NCBI RefSeq assembly: GCF_017676385.1
Contig: NZ_JAFFZN010000011.1
Location: forward strand, 1 to 64,000
DNA length: 64,000 bases
Direction: 5' to 3'
DNA from: Streptomyces spirodelae
GTDB lineage: Bacteria > Actinomycetota > Actinomycetes > Streptomycetales > Streptomycetaceae
Below are positions 24,644 through 33,000 of this stretch, piece by piece; within the stretch, counting starts at the first letter, position 1; the number at the start of each line of letters is the position of its first letter. The position numbers and the translations under genes were made by a program. The notes beneath the pieces are model-generated. The model was given only the letters and a program-made list of their open reading frames with translations, was not told the DNA's origin and made no database searches.

Positions 24644-25504
24644 GTGGCGTCGAACGTCAACCCCACAGTCCGGCGTCGCCGACTGGGCCAGGAGTTGCGC
24701 CGTCTGCGCGAGCAGCGGGGCATGACGGCCGAGGAGGTCGCGGACCGGCTGCTGGTCTCCCAGTCGAAGATCAGCAGATTGGAGAACGGCCGGCGCAGCA
24801 TCAGCCAGCGGGATGTGCGCGACCTGTGCGGGGTCTACGAGGTCGAGGACCGCCGGATAGTCGACTCCCTGATGCAGATGGCCAAGGAGTCGCGCCAGCA
24901 GGGCTGGTGGCACGCCTTCGGCGATATCCCCTACAGCGTCTACATCGGCCTGGAGACGGACGCCGCCTCGCTGCGCGTCTACGAGCCGCAGGTGGTGCCT
25001 GGGCTGTTGCAGACGCGGCCGTACGCGGAGGCCGTCGTCGCCGGGGCGCTGCCGGAGGCCACGGCGGCGGACATCGAGCGCCGGGTGCAGGTGCGGATGC
25101 GCCGCCAGGACCGCATCAAGGACGAGCGCAACCCGCTGCGGCTGTGGGCGGTGCTGGACGAGTCGGTGCTGCGCCGGGAGGTGGGCGGCAAGCACACGAT
25201 GGCCGAGCAGTTGGAATACCTCAACGAGATGTCGCAGCAGCCCCATGTGACCCTCCAGGTGATGCCGTTCTCGATGGGCGCGCACCCGGGGGTGAACGGC
25301 CAGTACGCCATCCTCGAGTTCCCTGAGGCATCGGACTCGACCGTCATCTACCTCGAGGGCGTCACCAGCGACCTCTACCTGGAGAAGGCGAACGATGTGG
25401 CGAACTACAGCGTCATGTACGAGCATCTGCGTGCCCAGGCGTTGAACCCGGACCAGACGCGCGAGTTCATCGAGAAGGTCGCCAAGGAGTACGCGCGGGG
25501 CTGA
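24644..25504 (+). CDS. XRE-family regulator with DUF5753 domain
   Basis: This 286-residue protein has an N-terminal helix-turn-helix at about residues 12-68 (MTAEEVADRLLVSQSKISRL then ENGRRSIS). A DUF5753 domain runs from about 100 to 280 (VYEPQVVPGLLQTRPYAEAV). The family includes WhiJ-like developmental regulators of streptomycetes, often paired with small DUF397 proteins. GTG 24644 follows GGAGGT by 9 bases. A DUF397 gene lies 250 bases downstream after a terminator, forming the usual pair although in separate transcription units. Confidence 0.9.
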   Translation: MASNVNPTVRRRRLGQELRRLREQRGMTAEEVADRLLVSQSKISRLENGRRSISQRDVRDLCGVYEVEDRRIVDSLMQMAKESRQQGWWHAFGDIPYSVYIGLETDAASLRVYEPQVVPGLLQTRPYAEAVVAGALPEATAADIERRVQVRMRRQDRIKDERNPLRLWAVLDESVLRREVGGKHTMAEQLEYLNEMSQQPHVTLQVMPFSMGAHPGVNGQYAILEFPEASDSTVIYLEGVTSDLYLEKANDVANYSVMYEHLRAQALNPDQTREFIEKVAKEYARG

Positions 25505-25550
25505 GCACCCGGGGAGGCGGAGGGCAGACCGCCATAGGAAGGCAGAACAC

Positions 25551-25576
25551 GACGGCCCGGCAATTGCCGGGCCGTC
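25551..25576 (+). terminator. Terminator of the XRE gene
   Basis: This is a perfect 26-base palindrome: 11-bp stem GACGGCCCGGC with an AATT loop, starting 47 bases after the stop codon. Confidence 0.85.
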
Positions 25577-25753
25577 TGGCATGTGCCGGAGGGCGATGCC
25601 GCAAAAGACGGGAAGGCTACACCGCAGCGCACCGCGATGTGAAGAGCTGCTTGGAATATGCCATCCGGTTGAGTGAACGGGCACTTCCTGCGCCCGAATC
25701 GCCGCGTAATGTCGTTCGCACGTCAGGAACAACCCGGAACAACCGGAGCAGAC

Positions 25754-25972
25754 ATGCCGATTCAGCAAGGAAAAACCCACACGTGGACCAAGTCCAGCTA
25801 CTCGACCGGCAACGGTGCCTGCGTCGAGGTCAAATCACCGGCTGTGCGCACGGTGGCGGTGCGTGACTCCAAAGATCCGCAGGGTCCCGCGCTGAGCTTC
25901 CGGCCGGAGGCGTGGGGCGCGTTCGTGGCCCGCGTGGGCGCCGGGGACTCCGGTACCTGCGCGGCAGCCTGA
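25754..25972 (+). CDS. DUF397 small protein
   Basis: This 72-residue protein has the DUF397 core: WTKSSYSTGNGACVEV near the start, then VAVRDSKDPQGPALSF and a Phe/Val tail. Such proteins are co-inherited with DUF5753 XRE regulators and are thought to bind or antagonise them. ATG 25754 is preceded by CGGAG at 5 bases. The upstream 177 bases contain no gene. Earlier in-frame starts lack ribosome sites. Confidence 0.9.
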   Translation: MPIQQGKTHTWTKSSYSTGNGACVEVKSPAVRTVAVRDSKDPQGPALSFRPEAWGAFVARVGAGDSGTCAAA

Positions 25973-26017
25973 GGCCCGGCCCCCGAAGCCGGACGCCCGT
26001 ACGCAGCAGCGACGTAA

Positions 26018-26057
26018 GAGCCCTCTCGACTGGCCGCCGTCCCGGCCGAGGGGGCTC
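26018..26057 (+). terminator. Terminator of the DUF397 gene
   Basis: GAGCCCTCTCG (26018-26028) pairs with CGAGGGGGCTC (26047-26057) with one T-G wobble, and an inner GGCCG/CGGCC segment extends the stem. It lies 46 bases past the DUF397 stop and 66 bases from the convergent gene end. Confidence 0.7.
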
Positions 26058-26090
26058 GGCGCTGTCCGGCCCCGCCACCCCCGCCTCCCC

Positions 26091-26126
26091 CGTCAGCCCC
26101 CGTCAGCCCCCGTCAGCCCCCGTCAG
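26091..26126 (-). repeat. 10-bp tandem repeat overlapping a stop codon
   Basis: CGTCAGCCCC is repeated three times exactly (26091-26120), followed by CGTCAG. The stop codon of the minus-strand gene (26123-26125) is in the last partial copy. Confidence 0.9.
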
Positions 26127-27097
26127 CGCAACTGGTCCACATAGGTTTCGGTTCCCGGGATCGTCGGGACGAAGGGAGCGACCAGTTCCGTTCTCCCCAT
26201 ACCGGAGTCCGCGACAGCTTCGTCCAGACCCGTGAAGCATGCCTCCCAGCGTTCGCGCGGGTCCTCCTGGAGGAACCACAGAAGAGTCAGCCGGGTGTCG
26301 ACACCCTCGACCTGCCTCACATACGACATCCGGTCGACGGGCAGCGGAGTGGGGCGGAATACGGTGACCATGGCGGCGGGTGAGCCCTTGAGGCGGGCCG
26401 GGAGGTGGCGGGTGCGCAGCCACTCCAGCAGTTCGGCCCGTTCGCCGGGGCCGCCCGCGTCGACGACCTGGAGCAGCAGGCCCCGGTAGGGGTGGTCGAG
26501 CGCGTGGTGGTCGCGGGGCCCGGCGGCGCCGTCACGGTAGACGGTCGTCTCGTGGTTCTGGAAGCTCGTGAAGACATGGGTGCGGTCGCGGTAGACGCGG
26601 CCGTCGTGGTTGAGCCGTCTGTTGATCGCGACTGTCCACCGCATGTGCTCCTCGTAGCGGCCCTCGGTGATCCAGTAGGTGGACAGATAGCAGCCCGTGG
26701 TGACCGGCTGTGCGACGACGGACTCGGCCGGGTAGCGGAGGAGTTGGAGATCCCGCGTGGCCACCCAGCGGCGCCCGGCGTAGATCCAGGGCATGGCCAT
26801 GGCGCCCGCGATGTAGTGGTCGTCCTCGTACCAGCGGTTGTAGGCGTACTCATGGCCCGGATGCGGCTCCACCATCGTGATCAGTGCGTGCCCGGGGCGC
26901 ACGCCGTAGGGGCCGGCGGAGGCCAGTCGCGCGTAGGCGGCGGGCGCGCCGGCCGTGAGCTCGGCCGTCACCTCGGCCGGTTGTTCGGCCGGTGGTTCAG
27001 CCGCTCCCTCGGCCGGTGGTTCAGCCGCTCCCTCGGCCGGTGGTTCGGCCGCTCGCTCGGCCGGTGGTTCGGCCGGTGGTTCGGTCGGGCTCTCCAT
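26123..27097 (-). CDS. Unknown protein, EthD-like alpha/beta-barrel features
   Basis: I do not recognise this 324-residue protein with certainty. The first 45 residues are a PPAE-type repeat (EGAAEPPA units), encoded by a 24-bp tandem repeat. The rest is a soluble domain with EYAYNRWYEDDHYIAGAMAM near residue 85, reminiscent of the NEWYDxxH pattern in EthD/dimeric alpha-beta barrel proteins, and a second similar segment later (LEWLRTRHLPARLKGSPAAM). GGAGGA lies upstream of ATG 27097. It is divergent from an SDR gene and shares with it the operator CTGAC-N5-GTCAG at 27149-27163, suggesting a role in the same catabolic regulon. Confidence 0.6.
   Translation of the reverse strand: MESPTEPPAEPPAERAAEPPAEGAAEPPAEGAAEPPAEQPAEVTAELTAGAPAAYARLASAGPYGVRPGHALITMVEPHPGHEYAYNRWYEDDHYIAGAMAMPWIYAGRRWVATRDLQLLRYPAESVVAQPVTTGCYLSTYWITEGRYEEHMRWTVAINRRLNHDGRVYRDRTHVFTSFQNHETTVYRDGAAGPRDHHALDHPYRGLLLQVVDAGGPGERAELLEWLRTRHLPARLKGSPAAMVTVFRPTPLPVDRMSYVRQVEGVDTRLTLLWFLQEDPRERWEACFTGLDEAVADSGMGRTELVAPFVPTIPGTETYVDQLR
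26987..27082 (-). repeat. 24-bp tandem repeat encoding the PPAE tail
   Basis: Units 26987-27010, 27011-27034 and 27035-27058 are identical or differ at two positions, followed by two 12-bp half units. They are in frame with the gene and yield eight-residue repeats. Confidence 0.9.
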
Positions 27098-27148
27098 CGG
27101 GGTTCCTCCGGCTGCTCAGCTCCCGTACGGTGTCCCGGACCGGTTTAA

Positions 27149-27163
27149 CTGACTGGGCGTCAG
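27149..27163. promoter_or_regulatory. Operator site 1 of the CTGAC-N5-GTCAG set
   Basis: CTGACTGGGCGTCAG lies between the divergent starts of the unknown protein (52 bases away) and the SDR (63 bases away). It has the same arms and spacing as the sites at 45094, 47272, 54559 and 60276. Confidence 0.65.
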
Positions 27164-27225
27164 AAAGCGAGAGCCCGAGCGGTACCGGTGCGCGGCGTGC
27201 GGAACTGTACGGGAGGCGATCTGTC

Positions 27226-28023
27226 GTGCTGCTCGCGGACAAGACCGTGGTGGTGTCGGGAGTCGGCACGGGGCTCGGCCACGAGGTGGCCGCCGCCTGC
27301 GTCCGGGAGGGCGCCGGCGTCGCGCTCGGCGCCCGTACGGAGGCGAACCTGGCCGCGTGCGCCGATGCGGTCGACCCCGGTGGGGCACACAGCACCTACC
27401 GCGTCTGCGACATCCGGGACGAGGAGCAGTGCGCGGCGCTGGCCGCGCTGGCCCGCGAGCGCTTCGGCGGCATCGACGCGGTGGTGCATGTCGCGGCACT
27501 CGACACCGTCATGGGCGGCCTGGAGGACGCCGATCTCGCGGAGTGGCAGCGCGTACTGGACGTCAATCTGCTGGGGACGCTCAGGATGACCCGGGCCTGC
27601 CTCCCGGCGCTGAAGGCGGCCGGGGCCGAGCGCGGGGACGGTTCCGTCGTGATGATCGGCACCCAGTCCTCCGTCGCCCCGCCCACCCAGGTCCGGCAGG
27701 CCGCCTACGCCGCGTCCAAGGGCGCCCTCGTCGCGGCCATGTACTCCCTCGCCCGGGAGCTGGGCCCCTACGGGATACGGGTCAACACCGTGCAGCCCGG
27801 CTGGATGTGGGGGCCGATGGTGGAGGCGTACGTGGCGTGGACGGCGGAATCCGAGGGGGTGGCGCCGGAGGTGGTGCGCGGCCGGATGGAGGAGCGGATG
27901 GCGCTGCCACGGCTGGCCGAGGACGGGGATGTGGCCGAGACGGCGGTGTTCTTCGCCTCCGGCCGGGCGCGTGGGATCACGGGACAGTGCCTGCTGGTGA
28001 ACGCGGGCGAGCTGATGCGGTAG
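27226..28023 (+). CDS. Short-chain dehydrogenase/reductase
   Basis: This 265-residue cytoplasmic oxidoreductase uses NAD(P). The cofactor loop is GVGTGLG near residue 12. The catalytic Ser lies in GTQSSVA and the Tyr/Lys pair in YAASK (near residues 163-167). PGWMWGP and a final GQCLLVNAGELM are typical SDR C-terminal features. The GTG start at 27226 follows GGGAGG at about 9 bases; the frame runs on upstream into the divergent gene but has no site there. The shared operator upstream ties it to the acyl-CoA catabolic set. Confidence 0.88.
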   Translation: MLLADKTVVVSGVGTGLGHEVAAACVREGAGVALGARTEANLAACADAVDPGGAHSTYRVCDIRDEEQCAALAALARERFGGIDAVVHVAALDTVMGGLEDADLAEWQRVLDVNLLGTLRMTRACLPALKAAGAERGDGSVVMIGTQSSVAPPTQVRQAAYAASKGALVAAMYSLARELGPYGIRVNTVQPGWMWGPMVEAYVAWTAESEGVAPEVVRGRMEERMALPRLAEDGDVAETAVFFASGRARGITGQCLLVNAGELMR

Positions 28024-28124
28024 TCGATGAGCGCGGGGTGTGCGTGCGGGTGCCGGGAGGACAGTCGCGGGCGCGACGGGCGTGTGCGAGGGTGCAGCTG
28101 ACGCATGGGTCTGGACGCCACACC

Positions 28125-29030
28125 TCAGTCCGCATCTTCGCCGGCCTCGCGGAAGTGCCGTACGACCTGGGCCGCGACCGCCCGTGCCGCACGGGAGGGC
28201 CGACGGCGGCGGTGGTGCGCCAGGTGGACGGAGACGTGCGGCAGGGCGGGACCGCGCACCGCCGCGAGCCGGCCCTCGCCCAGCGCTTCGGCCACATTGG
28301 CGTGCGGCAGGACGGTCAGGCCGAGCCCGGCCGCGACACAGGAACGGGCCGCCTCGATGCTGCCGAACCGGGTCAGCCGGGGCCGGGCGCCGGGGACCGC
28401 CCGTAGCCGTTCGGCCAGCCAGTCGCTGTAGGAGCAGCCCTGCTCATGGAGGAAGAAGCTCTCCCGCGCCAGTTCGTGCCACTCCGCCGGCTGCTCGCGT
28501 CCGGCGAGGGGGTGGTCAGCGGCGCACAGCAGCGCCAAGGACTGACCGGCGACCCGCTCGGCCGTGATGCCGGAGAAGTCGGCCTGTTCCTCCAGCAGGA
28601 GTGCACAGTCGAGCCTGCCGGCCCGCAGTCCTTCCACGGCACCGACGGTTCCGCACGGCTCCAGGTGCACTTCCACACCGGGGTGACTGCCGCGCAGCGC
28701 GGCGATCACCCGGGGGAGGTGGGCCGAACAGAGCGTCTCCCCCGCGCCCACCACCACTCTCCCGCTGACCGGGCCGTCCTCGGTGGCCGCCTCGAACAGC
28801 CGCGCCTCGGCCGCCAGGACTTCCTCGGCCACGCCGAGCAGCCGCGCTCCCGCCTCGGTGAGCAGAGCGCCTCTGGCGAGCCGGTCGAAGAGCCGGGTGC
28901 CCAGCGCCTTCTCCAGCGCTCTGATCTGCACGGTGACCGTGGACTGTGCGAGTCGCAGTTCGGCGGCGGCCGCGGTGAAGCTCTCCGTTCTGGCAAGTGC
29001 GGTGAAGGTCTGGAGCAGCCTGGTGTCCAT
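28125..29030 (-). CDS. LysR-family transcriptional regulator
   Basis: This 301-residue regulator has the LysR winged helix-turn-helix at residues 1-60 (SFTAAAAELRLAQSTVTVQI then RALEKALGTRLFDRL). The periplasmic-binding-like effector domain runs from about 90 to 290. ATG 29030 gives the canonical MDTRLLQTF start directly before the domain; the 16-codon extension is unnecessary. It is divergent from a PhzF-family gene, the typical LysR target layout. The intervening 92 bases include the AT-rich stretch ATAACTATCGTTGGTAT, with T-N11-A character. Confidence 0.9.
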   Translation of the reverse strand: MDTRLLQTFTALARTESFTAAAAELRLAQSTVTVQIRALEKALGTRLFDRLARGALLTEAGARLLGVAEEVLAAEARLFEAATEDGPVSGRVVVGAGETLCSAHLPRVIAALRGSHPGVEVHLEPCGTVGAVEGLRAGRLDCALLLEEQADFSGITAERVAGQSLALLCAADHPLAGREQPAEWHELARESFFLHEQGCSYSDWLAERLRAVPGARPRLTRFGSIEAARSCVAAGLGLTVLPHANVAEALGEGRLAAVRGPALPHVSVHLAHHRRRRPSRAARAVAAQVVRHFREAGEDAD

Positions 29031-29122
29031 GCCAGGAACCCTAACAATCCATCGAACCTCCCGATGGCACTCATGCATAACTATCGTTGGTATTGATGTC
29101 GCGATGGTGGAAAGGTGAAGCC

Positions 29123-30031
29123 ATGACTTCCTCAGCGGCCGAAACGCCTACCCCAGCCACCACAGCGGCACCGGTTGCCGATGCCGACATCCTTCGCTAC
29201 ACCGCCTTCACCTCCGACCCCGACGGCGGCAACCCGGCCGGTGTCGTGCTGGACGCCACGCGGCTCGACGAGCAGCAGATGCTGGCGATCGCCGCCGAGG
29301 TCGGATACTCCGAGACGGCGTTCGTCACCGCCGGGGACGAACAGCAGCGCCGCTTCACCCTGCGGTACTTCAGCCCGCTGGCCGAGGTCGCCTTCTGCGG
29401 ACACGCCACGGTCGCCGCATCGGTGGCGCTCGCCGAGCGCATCGGCCCGGGCGCGTTGCTCTTCGACACTCCCGCAGGGGAGATCAGGGTCGCGACCGAG
29501 ACCGATGACAAGGGCGCCGTGCGGGCGACGCTCACCAGCGTTCCCACCCGCTCGCGCGCCGCACAGGACGCCGAGGTGGACGCCACGCTCTCCGCGCTGG
29601 GTTGGGCGCGCGCCGACCTGGACCCGGCGCTGCCGCCGCACGTCGCCTTCGGCGGCAACGAGCACCTGGTGCTGGCGGCCGGTTCCCGGGCCCGGCTGGC
29701 CGACCTCGACTACGGCTTCGAGGCGCTGGCCGACGTCATGAACCGGTACGGCTGGACGACGGTGCACCTGGTCTGGCGCGAGAGCGACGACCGCTACCAC
29801 GCACGCGACCCGTTCCCCGTCGGCGGTGTCGTCGAGGACCCGGCCACCGGGGCGGCAGCCGCCGCGTTCGGAGGCTATCTGCGTACGCTCGGACTGCTGC
29901 CCGCGGCGGGCGTGGTCGCCATCCGTCAGGGCGAGGACATGGGGCGGCCGAGCGATCTGCGCATCGAGGCGCAGCCCGGCGACGCGCGCATCCGCGTCAC
30001 GGGCCACGCCGTCCCGATCGCCGGCCACTAG
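29123..30031 (+). CDS. PhzF-family isomerase/epimerase-like protein
   Basis: This 302-residue protein has the two-fold diaminopimelate-epimerase-like fold of PhzF. Diagnostic pieces are GGNPAGVVLDA (near residue 36), YSETAFV with the catalytic Glu (near 68), FCGHATVAAS (near 92), and DPATGAAAAAFGGYL (near 240). It is not next to phenazine genes, so it is an isomerase of unknown substrate. AAAGGTGAAG precedes ATG 29123. It is convergent with the 1391-residue gene after a 55-base gap. Confidence 0.88.
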   Translation: MTSSAAETPTPATTAAPVADADILRYTAFTSDPDGGNPAGVVLDATRLDEQQMLAIAAEVGYSETAFVTAGDEQQRRFTLRYFSPLAEVAFCGHATVAASVALAERIGPGALLFDTPAGEIRVATETDDKGAVRATLTSVPTRSRAAQDAEVDATLSALGWARADLDPALPPHVAFGGNEHLVLAAGSRARLADLDYGFEALADVMNRYGWTTVHLVWRESDDRYHARDPFPVGGVVEDPATGAAAAAFGGYLRTLGLLPAAGVVAIRQGEDMGRPSDLRIEAQPGDARIRVTGHAVPIAGH

Positions 30032-30086
30032 AGCCGGCCCAGGCACAGAAAACCCGCAGCCCGCCAACGGCCGGCCGGGGCACCCC

Positions 30087-33000
30087 CTATCCGGGCAAGG
30101 CTTCCAACCGCCGCTCGAACAACATCGGTACCGGCATCGAGGGCACGACCGCCACATGGCTGGTGGACCGGTGGTTCGCGGCCTGGGGGAGGTGAGGCAA
30201 CTTGGCGGCCTCGAGGGGGAGACGGGGTGAGGTGCGCTCGTGCCAGAGGCCGGGCACGAACAGACCGCGGCCCGCTCGGGCGCGGGCCGCCCTGCTCACC
30301 AGCGGCGTCGCACCGAGCTGAGCTGCCGCCTCCTTGAAGCGGGCGGGCTTCCAGCCCGTCCACTCCTTCACCTTCCGGTCCGTCGGGTCAGGAAGGGCCA
30401 GCAGCATCAGATGGAGCGCCGCCGCGTCCTCGCTCAGGCCGTACTGCTCCGCGCACCGGGTCACCAGCCCCGGCACCGAGCGGGCCGGGTGCTGCTCCCA
30501 GCCTGCGGGCACCGCGGCGTCGGCGGCCAGATGGGCGCCCAGCGCGGCGAAGTCCTCGCTGAGCAGCAGCCGCAGATCCGCCAGCGCGGGCAGGCCGGAG
30601 GGGGTGGGGAGCCACTGGGAGGGCAGGACGGCGTCCAGGTAGGTGTCCAGCGCTTCGAGCACCGGATCGTCCGCGCCCGACAGCCGGTCCGGGTCCACGG
30701 ACACATGGCGGACGTCGTGGTTGTCGTCCTCTGTCACCGTCACGGCCGGGTGCGCGGTGAGTCCGTCGGTGGACGGCGGCGCGCCCATCAGGTAGTTGCT
30801 CTGCAGGGAGAAGACCCGCAGCGGACCGGGGCCCGCCGCCAGTTCCTGGCGCAGCCGCAGGATGGCCGCTCCGAGCATCGGGCGCAGCGGATCGCCTGCG
30901 GGCGTGCGGTAGGCGGCCCATGCGGTGAGGCGGGGCAGCGCCAGCAGTTCGGGCTCGGGGCTCAGTGGTACGCCGGGCTGCAGGCAGTCGGCACCGGCGG
31001 CGAGCCGGGCCAGGAGCGCGGAGCGCCGCAGTGGCGGCCACCACAGCCGGTCGGCGGCCTCGGTGCGGGGCTCGTTGCCGTGGCTGCTGCGCGGGGTTGC
31101 CGACTCCCCGGTGGGCGCGGCCACTTCCTTGTGGGCCAGTGCCGTCAGCCCGGGCGGTGCGGGCAGCGGTCTGCCGATCTCGCTCAGCCACCACTCGGCG
31201 GCCCTGGGAACGTCCGGGCCCTGGGTCCACAGCAGTTCGGGGTCGTCGGGCAGCAGTCTGTCGTAGAGGGCTGCCAGCTGCCCGGGGGTGAGGAAGTGGT
31301 GGAGCCCGTCCAAGGCCCTCTCGTGCTCCTTCTCCGTCACCTCCCAGCTCTTGAGGCCGTAGGAGCCCGTGGTCGAAGGGAGGCTCTGCGCGGCGCCCTG
31401 GTGCGGTGCGCAGGGCAGCACGCCACGCACCAGGACCACCGCCTCGGGGAGCGAGAGGTCGAGCCGTCGGGCGAGGTCGGCGGCCAGTTCGGGGCGGGCG
31501 GGGGCCGGGCCGTGCTGCTGGTACGACTGAGCGAAGCGCGTGAACCAACTGCGGGGACGCGCTGGCTCCAGCACATCGGCCCTGACCGGTTCGAGGCCCG
31601 CGGCGGCGAGCGGGCCGGCCGCCGGGAAGTCGCCACCGGGTGCGTACTCCAGCACGCGCAGCGGAACCAGCTTCCGGACCGCCGAGCCGGTTCTGCGCTC
31701 CCTGAGCACCAGGGCGGCAGAGGTCCGGGTGCGGATCGGCCAGGTGTACAGCGCGGGCAGCTGCCGCTCCGTCGCGGTGGGCAGCGCGTACTCCACGATC
31801 CGCCACTCGCCCGAGGCGAAGGGGCAGTCCGCGTACCGGGCCAGTTCAGTCACCGTCCTGGAGGCGTCGCGGGTGAGGCCCATCGCGGCGCGCAGGGCCT
31901 CCAGCAGGGCGTACCCGTGGACGGGCGCGACCCTGAGCCGCTGCCAGGCGTGGTCCCGCTCCTGGCTCCCCTTGCGGAGGTCGCCGTCCCAGGGCGGGGT
32001 GTCGGAGACCGCCAGCCGCATCAGCCGTTGGGTGAGGGACTGCCAGGATGTTTCCTCTTCCGGGGCGGGCGCGGGGACGGAGACGGGGGCCCGCTCGGCG
32101 TCCGGGGTGAAGCGGCGTACCAGTCGGGCCTGGCCTTCGAGGCAGTTGGCGGCCATCACCAGCAGGTGGGTGACCCGGTGGAAGCTCAGGCCCGCCTCCT
32201 GCCAGGTGGTGCCCTGGGCGAGCTCGGGCAGTTCGTCGCGGAGCAGGACGAAGTTGTCGCCTCGTGCTCCGTCGCCCGGGCTGAGGTGTTCGGGCTTCAC
32301 CCTGGCGACGATCTTCTCGATCCGTTCGCGGTCCAGCTGAGGCGGCAGTTCGCGCATCAGCAGCCCTATGACGTCGACCGCGGCGAACTCGCGGGCCGCC
32401 TCGGGGTCCTGGAGCAGCTGGTCGACCGCTCCCCCGACGTGCACGAACCTGCCGAGGATCAGCACCAGCCCGTCGAAGTCGACCCCGGCGCGCAGCAGCG
32501 CCCGCTCGCGCGCGCACCAGGCTCGCAGCTCCTCGTGGCCGACCCAGGTGGCGTAGAGATGGTCGATCCGGCCCCAGCCCTTGGTCTGATGCGGGTTGTA
32601 CCAGCGGTTGGACGACATGGCGTCGGCCGCTTTGTCGCCCTCCACCGTCATATCGAGGTCGGCGCGCATCCACGCTCGCACCTCGGGCTCGAAGCGCGCG
32701 TCGGCCAGCAGGTGGCGCAGCTCGGGGCGGCGCGAGACCAGCAGGTCGTACGGGCGCGCTGTGGCCAGCCGTTCGGGTGGGTCGCTGACCGGGACGCCGT
32801 GCTCCAGGAGCAGGTCCATCAGGTCGAGGGGGATGCGCTTGCGCTCTCTCCAGTCGCGGTACGTCCAGTGCCGGAACTCGACCGGGACGCCGTCGGCGGC
32901 TGCCCTCGGGGCGACGCGCTCGGCCAGCTCGTACACCATCGGCCACGGGCCGCTGTCCCGGACCGGCGCCGTGTTGACGCAGTCGGTCAGCCAGGCGGCG

